A DNA stretch of 64,000 bases. It comes from Hydrogenophilaceae bacterium. GTDB taxonomy: Bacteria > Pseudomonadota > Alphaproteobacteria > Caulobacterales > Aquidulcibacteraceae. The DNA lies in assembly GCA_013389015.1 (NCBI GenBank), contig JACAEE010000017.1:24741-88740 (forward strand), given 5' to 3'. Under the pieces are notes generated by a model. It was not told where the DNA came from, searched no databases, and saw nothing but the letters and a program-made list of their open reading frames with translations. The first letter of the stretch is position 1. Each line of letters opens with the position of its first letter. This document shows, one piece after another, positions 45,347 through 53,899 of this stretch. The position numbers and the translations under genes are program-made.

Positions 45347-46735
45347 ATGACCATGGATGAAGCGCCTCGCGCCGAGGAGGGCCGCGCCGCGCCGTCCGAG
45401 AATCCGCTGTTCATCGCGCAAGTCGTCGGCGCGGCCGGCGATCGCGACGGCCCGCTTCTGCGCCGCCTGCTCGCCGACCTCGATCCGGCCGACATCGCCG
45501 ATGTGCTTGAGCACCTCCCCGGCGAGTCGCTGCGCCACACCCTTCAGCTCATCGGCGCCGACATTCCCGCCGAGGCCCTCGCCAATCTCAATTGGGAGGC
45601 GCGCGAAGAGGTGTTGTCGCACCTGCCCGCGCACATCGTCGCCAAGGCGCTGGGCGAACTGGACACCGACGACGCCGCCGCCGTCGCCGCCGACATCGAC
45701 GAGGAGAAGCTCGACGAGGTTCTGGCCGCTGCGGAACCCGATGTGCGCCTGGCGGTGGAGGAGGCGCTCTCCTTCGACGAGGAGACGGCGGGACGCCTCA
45801 TGCAGCGCGAGTATGTCGCTGCTCCGGACGGCGCCAATGTCGGCCAGGTGATCGACCGCATGCGCGTGGATGTCGCCGAGCTGCCGGACGTTTTCTTCGA
45901 GATCTATGTCGTCGACCCGCGCATGCATCCGATCGGCGCGGTGCCTGTCTCCAAGCTCCTGCGGATGCCGCGCGACACCGCGCTTTCCGAGATCATGACG
46001 CCGCCGAAGCTGCTCGTGCGCCCCGAGATGGACCAGGAAGAGGTGGCCGTCGCGTTCCAGAAATACCACCTCGCCTCCGCGCCCGTGGTCGACGCCGACG
46101 GCAAGCTCACCGGCATGGTGACGGTCGACGACATCGTCGACGTCATCCAGGAGGAGAGCGGGGAGGACTTGCTCAATCTCGCCGGCGTGACCGACGCCAG
46201 CCAAATGGACACCGTCGCCCGCTCGATCCGCGCGCGCGCGCCCTGGCTCACGGTGAACCTCCTCACCGCGCTCGTCTCCTCCGCCGTCATCTGGACGTTC
46301 CAGCGCTCGATCGCGGAACTCGTCTCGCTGGCGGTGCTGATGCCGATCGTGGCCTCCATGGGCGGCAACGCCGGCACCCAGGCGCTGGCCGTCACCGTGC
46401 GCGCGCTCGCCGCGCGCGATCTCACCGGCGCCAACGCCGCGCGCTACATCCTGCGCGAAGCGATGACCGCCGCCGCCAACGGCGCGCTGTTCGCGCTTCT
46501 GCTCGGCGTGGTCTCGGGGGTTGTGTTCCAGAACCCGGAGCTCGGCGCGGTCGTCGGCGCGGCTGTGTTCATCAACTTCAGCTGCGCCGGGCTGGCCGGC
46601 ATCCTCATCCCGCTCGCGCTGCGCCGCGCCGGCGCTGATCCGGCCGTCTCCTCATCGGTGTTCGTCACCTTCATCACCGACTGCATCGGCTTTCTGGCCT
46701 TCCTCGGCCTCGCCACCTTCGTGCTGCTGCGTTGA
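45347..46735 (+). CDS. mgtE: Magnesium transporter MgtE
   Basis: Channel-type Mg2+ transporter, 462 residues. N-terminal MgtE superhelix with ALGELDTDDAAAVAADIDE, then a CBS pair (around 150-260, with SEIMTPPKLLVRPEMDQEEVAVAFQKY), then the TM domain with the conserved SMGGNAGTQALAVTVRALA pore motif, and later helices ending FLGLATFVLLR. Cytosolic Mg2+ binding by the N domain and CBS pair gates it. It is divergent from the ArsR gene, with 167 bases between, and no Mg2+ riboswitch was identified there. Confidence 0.95.
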   Translation: MTMDEAPRAEEGRAAPSENPLFIAQVVGAAGDRDGPLLRRLLADLDPADIADVLEHLPGESLRHTLQLIGADIPAEALANLNWEAREEVLSHLPAHIVAKALGELDTDDAAAVAADIDEEKLDEVLAAAEPDVRLAVEEALSFDEETAGRLMQREYVAAPDGANVGQVIDRMRVDVAELPDVFFEIYVVDPRMHPIGAVPVSKLLRMPRDTALSEIMTPPKLLVRPEMDQEEVAVAFQKYHLASAPVVDADGKLTGMVTVDDIVDVIQEESGEDLLNLAGVTDASQMDTVARSIRARAPWLTVNLLTALVSSAVIWTFQRSIAELVSLAVLMPIVASMGGNAGTQALAVTVRALAARDLTGANAARYILREAMTAAANGALFALLLGVVSGVVFQNPELGAVVGAAVFINFSCAGLAGILIPLALRRAGADPAVSSSVFVTFITDCIGFLAFLGLATFVLLR

Positions 46736-46830
46736 GATTGAGCTCTTCAGCCTGAAATCGTTCGTCGCCTGGCGGTGGACGTGGCGGCCGAGCACGCCCT
46801 CATGCAGCGCCTGTTGACCGCTTCCCTGCC

Positions 46831-46861
46831 GCGCGAACGGCGCCGGCGCTGCCGTTCGCGC
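46831..46861. terminator. Strong hairpin after mgtE
   Basis: Perfect 11-bp arms GCGCGAACGGC and GCCGTTCGCGC around a 9-base loop, about 95 bases beyond the mgtE stop. It has no T-run, so a terminator role is inferred from place. Confidence 0.45.
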
Positions 46862-46961
46862 CGCGCACGAGGCGCTGGCCCGTCGCTTGCGTCGCCGGCG
46901 AGAACTTCGCCTCGCCTGCTTCATCTCGGGACGACGGCGTTAACGAACAAGGGAATCGCCG

Positions 46962-47834
46962 ATGTCGCACCGCACCGTTTCGCCGCTGGGTCTGGCGCAG
47001 ATCAAGCTGCATGAAGGCTTCCGCGGGACCGCCGCGCCCTTGCCGGACGGCCGTTACGTCGTCGGCTACGGGCATGTCTGCGAGACGCCGCCTTCGGCGC
47101 CGCTGAGCAAGGCCGAAGCAGGCCGGCTGCTCGAAGCCGATCTCGCGCCGATCGAACAGGCCGTGTCGCAGGGCGCCGGCCGCCCGCTGACGCCCGCCCA
47201 GCTCGATGCGCTCGTCTCGTTCGCCTTCTCGATCGGCCTTGAGGCCTATGACCGCAGCGATGTGCTGCGCCGCGTCCGCGCCGGCGATTTCGCCGCCGCC
47301 GCCTGCGCCATGGAGGCGTGGCGCAAGACCGCCGCCGGCGGCAAGAGCGTCGTCTGCGAAGCCTTGGTGCGCCGTCGCGCGGCGGAGAAGGCGATGATGC
47401 TGTCGGAAGGCCAGGGCGCGCCGAGCGCGTGGCTCAAGCCGGAGATGGATCACGCCGCCTCGATCCTGGGCGCGCCGTCCGTGGTCGCGCCCACGCCTAC
47501 GCTCGCTGGCGCGCTTGCGCCCGTCGCCATGGCGCCGATCGCCGAGCCCGCCTCCTCTCAACCGATCGCTGACGACATCGGCCCGGTGCGCAGCTTCAAG
47601 CTCACCGCCGCGCCGCGCGCCGACACGCCGCTCTGGCGCCAAGCAGCGTTCGCGTGCCTCACGCTGTTCGGCCTGGCTCTCGTCGCCACGGCGGCGGCGG
47701 CCTATCTGCGCGGCGCCCCGTTCGCGGCCAACCTGTCCGCCAGTTTCTTGCTCGGCGCGCCGGGCGTCGCGGCGTCTCTTGCCGGGCTGTTCTTCCTGAC
47801 GCGCCCGATGCGGCCGGTTTTTGCCCGAGTTTGA
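46962..47834 (+). CDS. spmX: SpmX-like protein: GH24 muramidase domain with two C-terminal membrane helices
   Basis: 290 residues. GH24 domain at 1-150: KLHEGFRG with Glu18 at the catalytic place, VVGYGHV (33-39), DALVSFAFSIGLEAY and the terminal ALVRRRAAEKAMM. A Pro/Ala linker of ~60 residues follows (165-225). Two hydrophobic helices end it (about 228-249 and 262-280). This is the architecture of Caulobacter SpmX, which marks the stalked pole and activates DivJ; it differs by a shorter linker. The soluble domain of SpmX is not known as a strong lysozyme. There are no phage genes nearby, arguing against a phage endolysin. Confidence 0.85.
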   Translation: MSHRTVSPLGLAQIKLHEGFRGTAAPLPDGRYVVGYGHVCETPPSAPLSKAEAGRLLEADLAPIEQAVSQGAGRPLTPAQLDALVSFAFSIGLEAYDRSDVLRRVRAGDFAAAACAMEAWRKTAAGGKSVVCEALVRRRAAEKAMMLSEGQGAPSAWLKPEMDHAASILGAPSVVAPTPTLAGALAPVAMAPIAEPASSQPIADDIGPVRSFKLTAAPRADTPLWRQAAFACLTLFGLALVATAAAAYLRGAPFAANLSASFLLGAPGVAASLAGLFFLTRPMRPVFARV

Positions 47835-47858
47835 GCCGCGCGCGAAGCGGATTACATC

Positions 47859-49031
47859 ATGAAGATGCTCCGCAACGCGCCGCAACTCGACTTCAACCTC
47901 GGCGAGGACGCCGACGCGATCCGCGATCTCACCGCCCGCTTCGCCGCCGATGAGATCGCCCCGCGCGCCGAGGCGATCGACCGCGCCAACGCCTTCCCGC
48001 GCGACCTGTGGCCCAAGCTCGGCGAAATCGGCCTGCACGGGATCACGGTGGAGGAGGAGTTCGGCGGCGCCGGCTTGGGCTATATCGAGCACGTAGTGGC
48101 GATGGAGGAGATTTCGCGCGCCTCCGCCAGCGTGGGCTTGTCCTACGGCGCGCACTCGAACCTGTGCATCAACCAGCTGCGCCGCTGGGGAACGAAGGAT
48201 CAGAAGAAGAAGCATTTGCCGAAGCTCATTTCCGGCAAGCATGTCGGCGCGCTGGCGATGAGCGAGCCGGGCGCAGGCAGCGACGTCACCGGCATGCGCC
48301 TGCGCGCCGAGAAGCACGACGATCGCTTCGTGCTCAACGGCTCCAAGATGTGGATCACCAACGCGCCGCATGCGGATGTGGTGATCGTCTACGCCAAGAC
48401 CGATCCCGACCGCGGCCCCTACGGCATCACCGCCTTCATTGTGGAGAAGGGCATGAAGGGCTTCTCCGCGGCCCAGAAGCTCGACAAGCTCGGCATGCGC
48501 GGCAGCGACACGGGCGAACTTGTGTTCGAGGACGTCGAGGTGCCCGAAGAGAACATGCTCGGCCCGCTGCATGACGGCGTCACCGTGCTGATGAGCGGGC
48601 TCGACTATGAGCGCGTCGTGCTGGCCGCCGGCCCGCTCGGCATCATGCAATCGGCCATCGACATCGTCGTGCCCTATCTCCGCGAGCGCAAGCAATTCGG
48701 CAAGCCGATCGGCGAATTCCAGCTGATGCAGGCCAAGATCGCCGACATGTACGTCGCGCTCTCCAGCGCCCGCGCCTATGTCTACGCGGTGGCCAAGGCC
48801 TGCGACGCCGGCAAGACCACGCGCCGCGACGCCGCCGGCGCCATCCTCTACGCCAGCGAGAACGCGGTGAAAGTGGCGCTCGAAGCCATCCAGGCGCTCG
48901 GCGGCGCCGGCTATGTCAACGACGCGCCCACCGGCCGCCTGCTGCGCGACGCCAAGCTCTACGAAATCGGCGCCGGCACCAACGAAATCCGCCGCTTCCT
49001 CATCGGCCGCGAGATCGTGCGTGACGAGTAG
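47859..49031 (+). CDS. ivd: Isovaleryl-CoA dehydrogenase
   Basis: FAD-dependent acyl-CoA dehydrogenase of leucine breakdown, 390 residues. Family blocks: [88 protein letters not shown]. The catalytic glutamate appears to be the one in [10 protein letters not shown], the internal helix position used by isovaleryl-CoA dehydrogenase; the C-terminal acidic position of the other families is replaced by Gly in EIGAGTNE. It fits the carboxylase alpha subunit elsewhere in the window. Confidence 0.93.
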   Translation: MKMLRNAPQLDFNLGEDADAIRDLTARFAADEIAPRAEAIDRANAFPRDLWPKLGEIGLHGITVEEEFGGAGLGYIEHVVAMEEISRASASVGLSYGAHSNLCINQLRRWGTKDQKKKHLPKLISGKHVGALAMSEPGAGSDVTGMRLRAEKHDDRFVLNGSKMWITNAPHADVVIVYAKTDPDRGPYGITAFIVEKGMKGFSAAQKLDKLGMRGSDTGELVFEDVEVPEENMLGPLHDGVTVLMSGLDYERVVLAAGPLGIMQSAIDIVVPYLRERKQFGKPIGEFQLMQAKIADMYVALSSARAYVYAVAKACDAGKTTRRDAAGAILYASENAVKVALEAIQALGGAGYVNDAPTGRLLRDAKLYEIGAGTNEIRRFLIGREIVRDE

Positions 49032-49036
49032 GGGCC

Positions 49037-49177
49037 TTGACCGCCATTTACATCGACGCCGACGCGTGCCCCGTGAAGGACGAGATCTATCGCGTGGCGC
49101 AGCGTTATGCATTGTCCGTGTTCGTCGTGAACGCCAAGCGTTTCCCGCTGCTGAAACGCGTCACGCGGCCGTACTGA
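49037..49177 (+). pseudogene. Truncated YaiI/YqxD (DUF188) family gene
   Basis: A 46-codon frame from TTG at 49037, six bases after the ivd stop, encodes the family's characteristic N terminus [20 protein letters not shown]. It then loses similarity after about residue 32 (FVVN, then [14 protein letters not shown]) and stops. Intact family members have about 150 residues. I find no continuation of the domain in any frame after it, so it is a C-terminally truncated remnant rather than a frameshift. A short functional product cannot be ruled out. Confidence 0.72.
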
Positions 49178-49241
49178 CGACTCGGCATGCCCGCGCGGCG
49201 TCGCGCGCCTAAGCCGGCGTCTTCGTCGCAACGCCGGCGCG

Positions 49242-49829
49242 CTACCCCGGAAACGTCTGCACGCCGATCTTCGTCAGCCGTCCATGCTCAAGCGCCAGGC
49301 AGGCGATGCTTTCCATGCCCTGCACATAGCAATAGATCGGGAACAGCGTGTTGCGCAGGCGCAGATATTCCGTGCGGTCCACGAACGTCTCCGGATAGAA
49401 TGGAAACTCCCCCGCCATCGGCGCCTCCGCGCCTTCCGGCCAATCCGGCAGATCGCGCGTGAGCTTGAGATTGGTGGTGTTCGGATCGATCCACTCCGCC
49501 ATCGCCGCGGCCAGCGCCGTCGCGTTCTCGTGGCGATAGGCGAGCGTCATCACCTGCGCGGCGGCGTGTGAATCCGTCCACACCACATCGCCCTGCGGGT
49601 TGCGGATCGTCAGGATCACCGTCGCCTGTGGGCAGGTGGGCCCGCGCGCCACGGCGTTGATCGTGAACGGATCGCCTGTGCCGAGCGGGCGCCAGGTCTG
49701 CGCCGCCTCCGCGCGGCAGCCCGCCGCGAGCAGCCCCGCCGCGTCGTCCGGCGTCGCCGGCGTCCGCTGCGCGGCGCACCCGGCGAGCGTGAGCAATCCA
49801 AGCGCAACCATTCCGAGCAAAGCGCGCAT
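49242..49829 (-). CDS. Hypothetical lipoprotein
   Basis: Lipoprotein of about 195 residues. Signal MRALLGMVALGLLTLAGC with lipobox LAGC. GGGGGA lies seven bases before ATG 49829 and covers the in-frame ATG at 49844, so I prefer 49829. The mature protein contains a CxAEAAQTWRPL segment and a C-terminal PIYCYVQGMESIACLALEHGR block with three more cysteines. I recognise no domain. It meets the truncated YaiI remnant tail to tail. Confidence 0.7.
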   Translation of the reverse strand: MRALLGMVALGLLTLAGCAAQRTPATPDDAAGLLAAGCRAEAAQTWRPLGTGDPFTINAVARGPTCPQATVILTIRNPQGDVVWTDSHAAAQVMTLAYRHENATALAAAMAEWIDPNTTNLKLTRDLPDWPEGAEAPMAGEFPFYPETFVDRTEYLRLRNTLFPIYCYVQGMESIACLALEHGRLTKIGVQTFPG

Positions 49830-49913
49830 TGATCGATCCCCCATTCGGCGCCATGAGCGATTGAAGCCGCCCGCGTGCGGCTGTCAATTCGCTCGCTTGG
49901 GAAAGGCGAAATC

Positions 49914-50504
49914 ATGTCCGCCGCCCTCTATCATGACGGCCAGCGCGCTATCCAGGATCGCTTCGGCTCGCGCGCGCTCGCCGCCCGGCTCTTTGAGGTC
50001 ACCCACCGCACCGCCTTCACCGAGGCGGACCGCGACTTCATCGAGACGCGCCCGTTCTTCTTCCTCGCCACGGCCGATCGCGAGGGCCGCCCCGATTGCT
50101 CCTTCAAGGGCGGTGCGCCGGGCTTCGTGCGCGTCATGGCCGACGATCTCCTGATCTTCCCGGACTATGACGGCAACGGCATGTTCCGCAGCCTGGGCAA
50201 TATCAGCGTCAATCCGGCGATCGGCCTCCTCTTCATCGCCATGGACGGATCGCCCAAGCGGCTGCGCGTCAACGGGCGCGCCGAGATCGCTTTTGAAGAT
50301 CCGCTGATGGCCGACTGGGCGGGCGCGCAGGCGCTTGTGCGCGTTCGCGCCGAACACATCTTCCCGAACTGCCCGCGCTATATTCCCGATTTGAAAAGCG
50401 GAGCGGAGTCGGTCTACATCCCCCGGCCGGGCGAACCGCCGGTCGAGCCGGCGTGGAAGGGTTTCGACTCCTTCAAGGACGTCGTTCCCCCGCGCAAGGC
50501 GTGA
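49914..50504 (+). CDS. Pyridoxamine 5'-phosphate oxidase-family protein
   Basis: A flavin split-barrel protein of 196 residues. Typical blocks: FFFLATADREGRPDCSFKGG, FVRVMADDLLIFPDYDGNGMFRSLGNI, NPAIGLLFIAMDGSPKRLRVNGRAEI, and a C-terminal IPDLKSGAESVYIPRPGE. This is the FMN-binding subfamily associated with nucleic-acid or heme unrelated roles, not the PdxH enzyme itself. Starts at ATG 49914 with AAAGGCG upstream. Enzyme substrate unknown. Confidence 0.85.
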   Translation: MSAALYHDGQRAIQDRFGSRALAARLFEVTHRTAFTEADRDFIETRPFFFLATADREGRPDCSFKGGAPGFVRVMADDLLIFPDYDGNGMFRSLGNISVNPAIGLLFIAMDGSPKRLRVNGRAEIAFEDPLMADWAGAQALVRVRAEHIFPNCPRYIPDLKSGAESVYIPRPGEPPVEPAWKGFDSFKDVVPPRKA

Positions 50505-50535
50505 CCAAGGCGCCCACTAAGCCGGAAAGCGATCC

Positions 50536-51402
50536 ATGGCGTCGATGAACGAACTGATCGACCTGCTCACGCTTGAGCAGATCGAGACCAATCTTTTCCG
50601 CGGCCGCTCGCCCCCGGGCGAGGTCGGGCGCATCTATGGCGGCCAGGTGATCGCCCAAGCGCTGCTCGCCGCCTACGCGACGGTCGAAGGCCGCATGTGC
50701 CATTCGCTGCAGGCTTACTTTATCCGCCCCGGCGATCCCACGATTCCCGTGCTGTTCGAGACCGAGCGCTCGCGCGACGGCAAGAGTTTCGCCACCCGGC
50801 GCGTGATCGCCATCCAGCGCGGCGAACAGATCCTCAATCTCGCCGCTTCGTTTCAGATTGAAGAGCAAGGCTTCGAGCATCAGGACGCGCTGCCCGAGAC
50901 GCCCGCTCCAGAAGAGGTTCCATCCGACGCGGCGCGTTGGGAGGAATTCCTCAAGCGTACGCCGCAATTCGCCGGCCGGCGCGACTTCGCCGATCGCGCC
51001 ATCGAACTGCGCGCTGTGGAGCACATCGACTGGCTCGATCCCCAGCCTGCGCCGCCGTATCACCGCGTCTGGATGCGCACCCGCGCGCCGGTCGAGGGCG
51101 CGATGATGAACCAGGTTATGCTCGCCTACGCCTCGGACATGTCGCTCCTCGGCACCTGCCTGCGCCCCCACGGCGCCAATTGGTTCAAGGGCGGCGTGCA
51201 GACCGCGAGCCTCGACCATATCCTCTGGTTCCATCGCCCGGTGAAGATGCACGAATGGCATCTCTACGTGCAGGACAGCCCTTCGGCTTCCGGCGCGCGC
51301 GGCTTCAACCGCGGCTCGATTTTCAGCGCCGACGGCCGCCTCGTCGCCTCCGCCGCCCAGGAAGGGCTGATCCGCCCCCGCGCGGAGACCAATCGTCAGT
51401 AG
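50536..51402 (+). CDS. tesB: Acyl-CoA thioesterase II
   Basis: Double-hotdog thioesterase of 288 residues: VGRIYGGQVIAQALLAAYATV, HSLQAYFIRPGDPTIPVLFETERSRDGKSF, then the second hotdog with MNQVMLAYASDMSLLG and SLDHILWFHRPVK, and QEGLIR at the end. The catalytic Asp is expected in ASDMSLL with Gln in QVIAQ-type positions. It begins 31 bases after the oxidase gene and probably shares its transcript. Confidence 0.94.
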   Translation: MASMNELIDLLTLEQIETNLFRGRSPPGEVGRIYGGQVIAQALLAAYATVEGRMCHSLQAYFIRPGDPTIPVLFETERSRDGKSFATRRVIAIQRGEQILNLAASFQIEEQGFEHQDALPETPAPEEVPSDAARWEEFLKRTPQFAGRRDFADRAIELRAVEHIDWLDPQPAPPYHRVWMRTRAPVEGAMMNQVMLAYASDMSLLGTCLRPHGANWFKGGVQTASLDHILWFHRPVKMHEWHLYVQDSPSASGARGFNRGSIFSADGRLVASAAQEGLIRPRAETNRQ

Positions 51403-51532
51403 ACGGACGAAGTAGGCATGACGGGCGGTTCATGACTGTTCCTTCACGCTTCGGCCCGCCTGGCGCATGAAAGCCGCAGCGCGCGAATTTCTCGGCGGCG
51501 CGCGCAAAATCCGATTGCGCGGACACGATGCC

Positions 51533-51547
51533 TTAACCATCTGAGTC
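51533..51547 (+). promoter_or_regulatory. CtrA half-site-like TTAACCAT with adjacent CcrM site
   Basis: TTAACCATCTGAGTC contains the canonical CtrA half-site sequence and a GANTC methylation site (GAGTC) three bases later. It is about 60 bases upstream of the membrane-protein gene at 51601. Whether CtrA acts here is inference. Confidence 0.35.
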
Positions 51548-51600
51548 GCCGAATGGTCGCTGCGCAATGTGATCTGCGCGGTCGATGCTCGGGAGACGGG

Positions 51601-52104
51601 ATGACGGCCTTGGCCTTTCCATCGATCCCATACGCGCCCGGCTGGCGCGCACGGCGCAGGCTGCGCGAGTTCCGCAGTCTGGAGCGTCTGGTGGTGGCGT
51701 TCGGCGCGGCCGCGTCCGGTTTCGCCGCCGGCGCCTTGCTCGCCATGGCCGTGGGTCGCGTCGACGAGCCCGCGGCGGTCGCCGCGATCTTGCTGCTGTT
51801 CGGCTTCGCCTTTCACATGGCGGCCAAGAGCCTGGTGGAGATCATCCGCGCCGGGGCCTGGTTCGGGGCGGCGTTGTTTGCGCTGCACATGCTGGCGTTC
51901 GGGCTTTGGCCGTTCCAGGTCCTGCTGTTCAATCCGGCGTCGCTGGAGTTCTGGGTCGGCCTGGCGGCGTTGCTGGGGACGCTCGCGGCGTTCCTCTGGC
52001 TCTCCTCGCCGCCGGCGCGCGTCGTTTTCCGCACCAGCGCGCAGGCGGCGCTGCTCGCAGGCTTGACCGCCTATCAAGGCGTCCTCGTCGCCATCGGCAC
52101 TTGA
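51601..52104 (+). CDS. Hypothetical integral membrane protein
   Basis: 167 residues with five hydrophobic segments (LVVAFGAAASGFAAGALLAMAV, AAVAAILLLFGFAFHMAA, AWFGAALFALHMLAFGLWPFQVLLF, LEFWVGLAALLGTLAAFLWLS, ALLAGLTAYQGVLVAIGT). An Arg-rich N-terminal tail suggests a cytoplasmic amino end. GGGAG lies five bases before ATG 51601. No family recognised. It is in a convergent pair with the GDT1-type gene. Confidence 0.7.
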   Translation: MTALAFPSIPYAPGWRARRRLREFRSLERLVVAFGAAASGFAAGALLAMAVGRVDEPAAVAAILLLFGFAFHMAAKSLVEIIRAGAWFGAALFALHMLAFGLWPFQVLLFNPASLEFWVGLAALLGTLAAFLWLSSPPARVVFRTSAQAALLAGLTAYQGVLVAIGT

Positions 52105-52105
52105 T

Positions 52106-52393
52106 TTAGGCTGCGCCTGCGCCCTTGAGCGCGCCGCGGATCATCAGCGCGCCGATCACGATGAAGGCGACCCCGGCGATGATCTTGAGCGTCGGCCCCT
52201 GCACGAAGCGTCCCGCGGCGCCCCCCAGCAGCACCGCCGCCCCCGCCGACGCGACGAGCGCCGCCGACGTCGCCAGAAACACCAGCCACGCCGGCCGGTC
52301 GCCCTCGGCGGCGAACAGGGCGGCCGCGATCTGCGTCTTGTCCCCCAGTTCGGCGATGAAGATGGTGATGAAAACGGAAAGAAAGGCGGTCAT
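52106..52393 (-). CDS. TMEM165/GDT1-family half protein (UPF0016)
   Basis: A 95-residue protein containing one copy of the family motif, AELGDKTQIAAALFAA, in its first helix, then two more helices (LVFLATSAALVASAGAAVLLGG and LKIIAGVAFIVIGALMIRG). Full members have about 190 residues and two copies of the E-x-G-D-K/R-T/S motif; this is a single repeat. It could act as a homodimer in Mn2+ or Ca2+ transport. Its stop is two bases from the membrane-protein gene facing it. Confidence 0.85.
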   Translation of the reverse strand: MTAFLSVFITIFIAELGDKTQIAAALFAAEGDRPAWLVFLATSAALVASAGAAVLLGGAAGRFVQGPTLKIIAGVAFIVIGALMIRGALKGAGAA

Positions 52394-52431
52394 CCGCCCT
52401 GCCTAGCAGCCCCCGCCGGTTCGGGGAGAGG

Positions 52432-53829
52432 TCAGATCAGCGCGCGGGGGTTTAGAACGCCCTTCGGATCGAGCGCCGTTTTCAGCGCGCGCATCAGATC
52501 GAGCGCTTCGCCGCTCTTGTAGCGCGGCAGCTCGCCCTTGCGGGAGACGCCGATCCCATGCTCGGCCGAGATCGACCCGCCGAGCGCGTGCGCCGCGTCA
52601 TGCGCCGCCTCCGAGAGCGCGGCGGCCGGAAAGGCGGCCGCGTCCGCGCCCTCGGGCTGGATCAGCGAATAATGGATGTTGCCGTCCCCGGCATGGCCGA
52701 ATGCGACGATCCTCACGCCGGGACAAACCCGCTCCGCCGCCGCGCCCGCCGTCTCCAGGAAGCGCGGGATCCTGGAGACCGGAACCGAGATGTCGCAATT
52801 GATCTGGGCGCCTTCCGGCTTGTGCCCCGCGCTCGCCATTTCGCGCAGGAACCAGAAATCCTTGGCTTGACCCTCGCTTTCGGCGATCACCGCGCCATCG
52901 GCGATGCCGGTCTCCAGCGCCTCCGCCAGCGCGATCTCCACGCGCTCGCGCAGGCCTTCCGCGGAAGCCGCCTCGAACTCGATCAGCGCCAGATAGGGGA
53001 ACGTCCCCGCGATCGGGGCGCGGGCGTTGCGCACGTTCTTCAGCGTCATGTCGATCACGCAGCGATTCATGATCTCGAACGCCGCAAGCGCCCCGGTGCG
53101 CGTCTTGGCGATCTCAAGCAGCCGCAGCGCGTTTTCCGCGCTTGTTACCGAGGCCGCGGCGAGCGCGCGTCCGCGTGGCCGCGGGAACAGTTTGAGGCTC
53201 GCCGCCGTGATGATCCCGAGCGTCCCTTCCGCGCCGATGAAGAGCTGCTTGAGGTCGTAGCCGGTATTGTCCTTGCGCAGAGATTTGAGCGCATCGAGGA
53301 TGCGCCCGTCCGCCAGCACCACCTCAAGCCCGAGCGTCAGTTCGCGCATCATCCCGTAGCGCACCACATGCACGCCGCCGGCGTTGGTGGAGAGCAGCCC
53401 CCCGATCGTGGCGCTGCCCTCGCTGGCGAGGCTGAGCGGGAAGAGGCGGTCGGCCTCGGCCGCGGCCTCCTGCACCCGCGCCAGCACCACGCCGGCCTCC
53501 GCGACCAGCGCGTCGTCGACCGGATCGACGCTGCGGATCGCGTTCATGCGCTTGAGCGAGAGCAGCACCTCGCCTTGCGGGATCTGTCCGCCCACGAGCC
53601 CGGTATTGCCGCCCTGCGGCGTGATCGCCGCCCCGGCCTCGGCGCACAGCCGCACCACGGCCGCGACTTCCTCCGTGCTCGCCGGCGCCGCCAGGAACGG
53701 CGTCGCCCCCGGCGGGCGTCCGCGCCAGTCCTGAAGGTGCGGCGCAATGATCTGCGCGTCCGTCGTGAAGCCCTTGGGCCCGAGCCGCGCGGCGAGGCGT
53801 TCGTAGAGAGCGGCGCTCATGGGTTTCAT
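52432..53829 (-). CDS. FAD-linked 2-hydroxyacid dehydrogenase, D-2-hydroxyglutarate type
   Basis: A 465-residue vanillyl-alcohol-oxidase-fold flavoprotein. FAD domain blocks: RGRPPGATPFLAAPASTEEVAAVV, GAAITPQGGNTGLVGGQIP, GLLSTNAGGVHVVRYG, RKDNTGYDLKQLFIGAEGTLGIIT. The C-terminal half has the zinc/metal segment FGHAGDGNIHYSL and SISAEHGIGVSRKGEL. Closest to D-2-hydroxyglutarate or D-lactate dehydrogenase. The FAD domain is that of the GlcD family. Starts at ATG 53829 or 53820. Confidence 0.9.
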   Translation of the reverse strand: MKPMSAALYERLAARLGPKGFTTDAQIIAPHLQDWRGRPPGATPFLAAPASTEEVAAVVRLCAEAGAAITPQGGNTGLVGGQIPQGEVLLSLKRMNAIRSVDPVDDALVAEAGVVLARVQEAAAEADRLFPLSLASEGSATIGGLLSTNAGGVHVVRYGMMRELTLGLEVVLADGRILDALKSLRKDNTGYDLKQLFIGAEGTLGIITAASLKLFPRPRGRALAAASVTSAENALRLLEIAKTRTGALAAFEIMNRCVIDMTLKNVRNARAPIAGTFPYLALIEFEAASAEGLRERVEIALAEALETGIADGAVIAESEGQAKDFWFLREMASAGHKPEGAQINCDISVPVSRIPRFLETAGAAAERVCPGVRIVAFGHAGDGNIHYSLIQPEGADAAAFPAAALSEAAHDAAHALGGSISAEHGIGVSRKGELPRYKSGEALDLMRALKTALDPKGVLNPRALI

Positions 53830-53842
53830 CTAGGCCGATCGC

Positions 53843-53894
53843 ACCGCGGGCTTCCAGCCCGCATCGCCGCGCGCGGACTGGAAGCTCCCGGTCC
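53843..53894. repeat. Intergenic palindromic repeat, copy 2
   Basis: Left arm ACCGCGGGCTTCCAGCCCGC pairs imperfectly with GGACTGGAAGCTCCCGGTCC after a short loop. The core is shared with copies at 12838 and 55771. It lies between the flavoprotein gene and ribF. Confidence 0.6.
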
Positions 53895-53899
53895 GGAAG

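Noticed and set aside
46962..47834. Phage endolysin for the GH24 gene
   Set aside because: No phage gene nearby and two C-terminal membrane helices after a Pro-rich linker match SpmX instead.
46800..49112. Minus-strand ORF of 770 codons across spmX and ivd
   Set aside because: Antisense shadow; both plus-strand genes have domain evidence.
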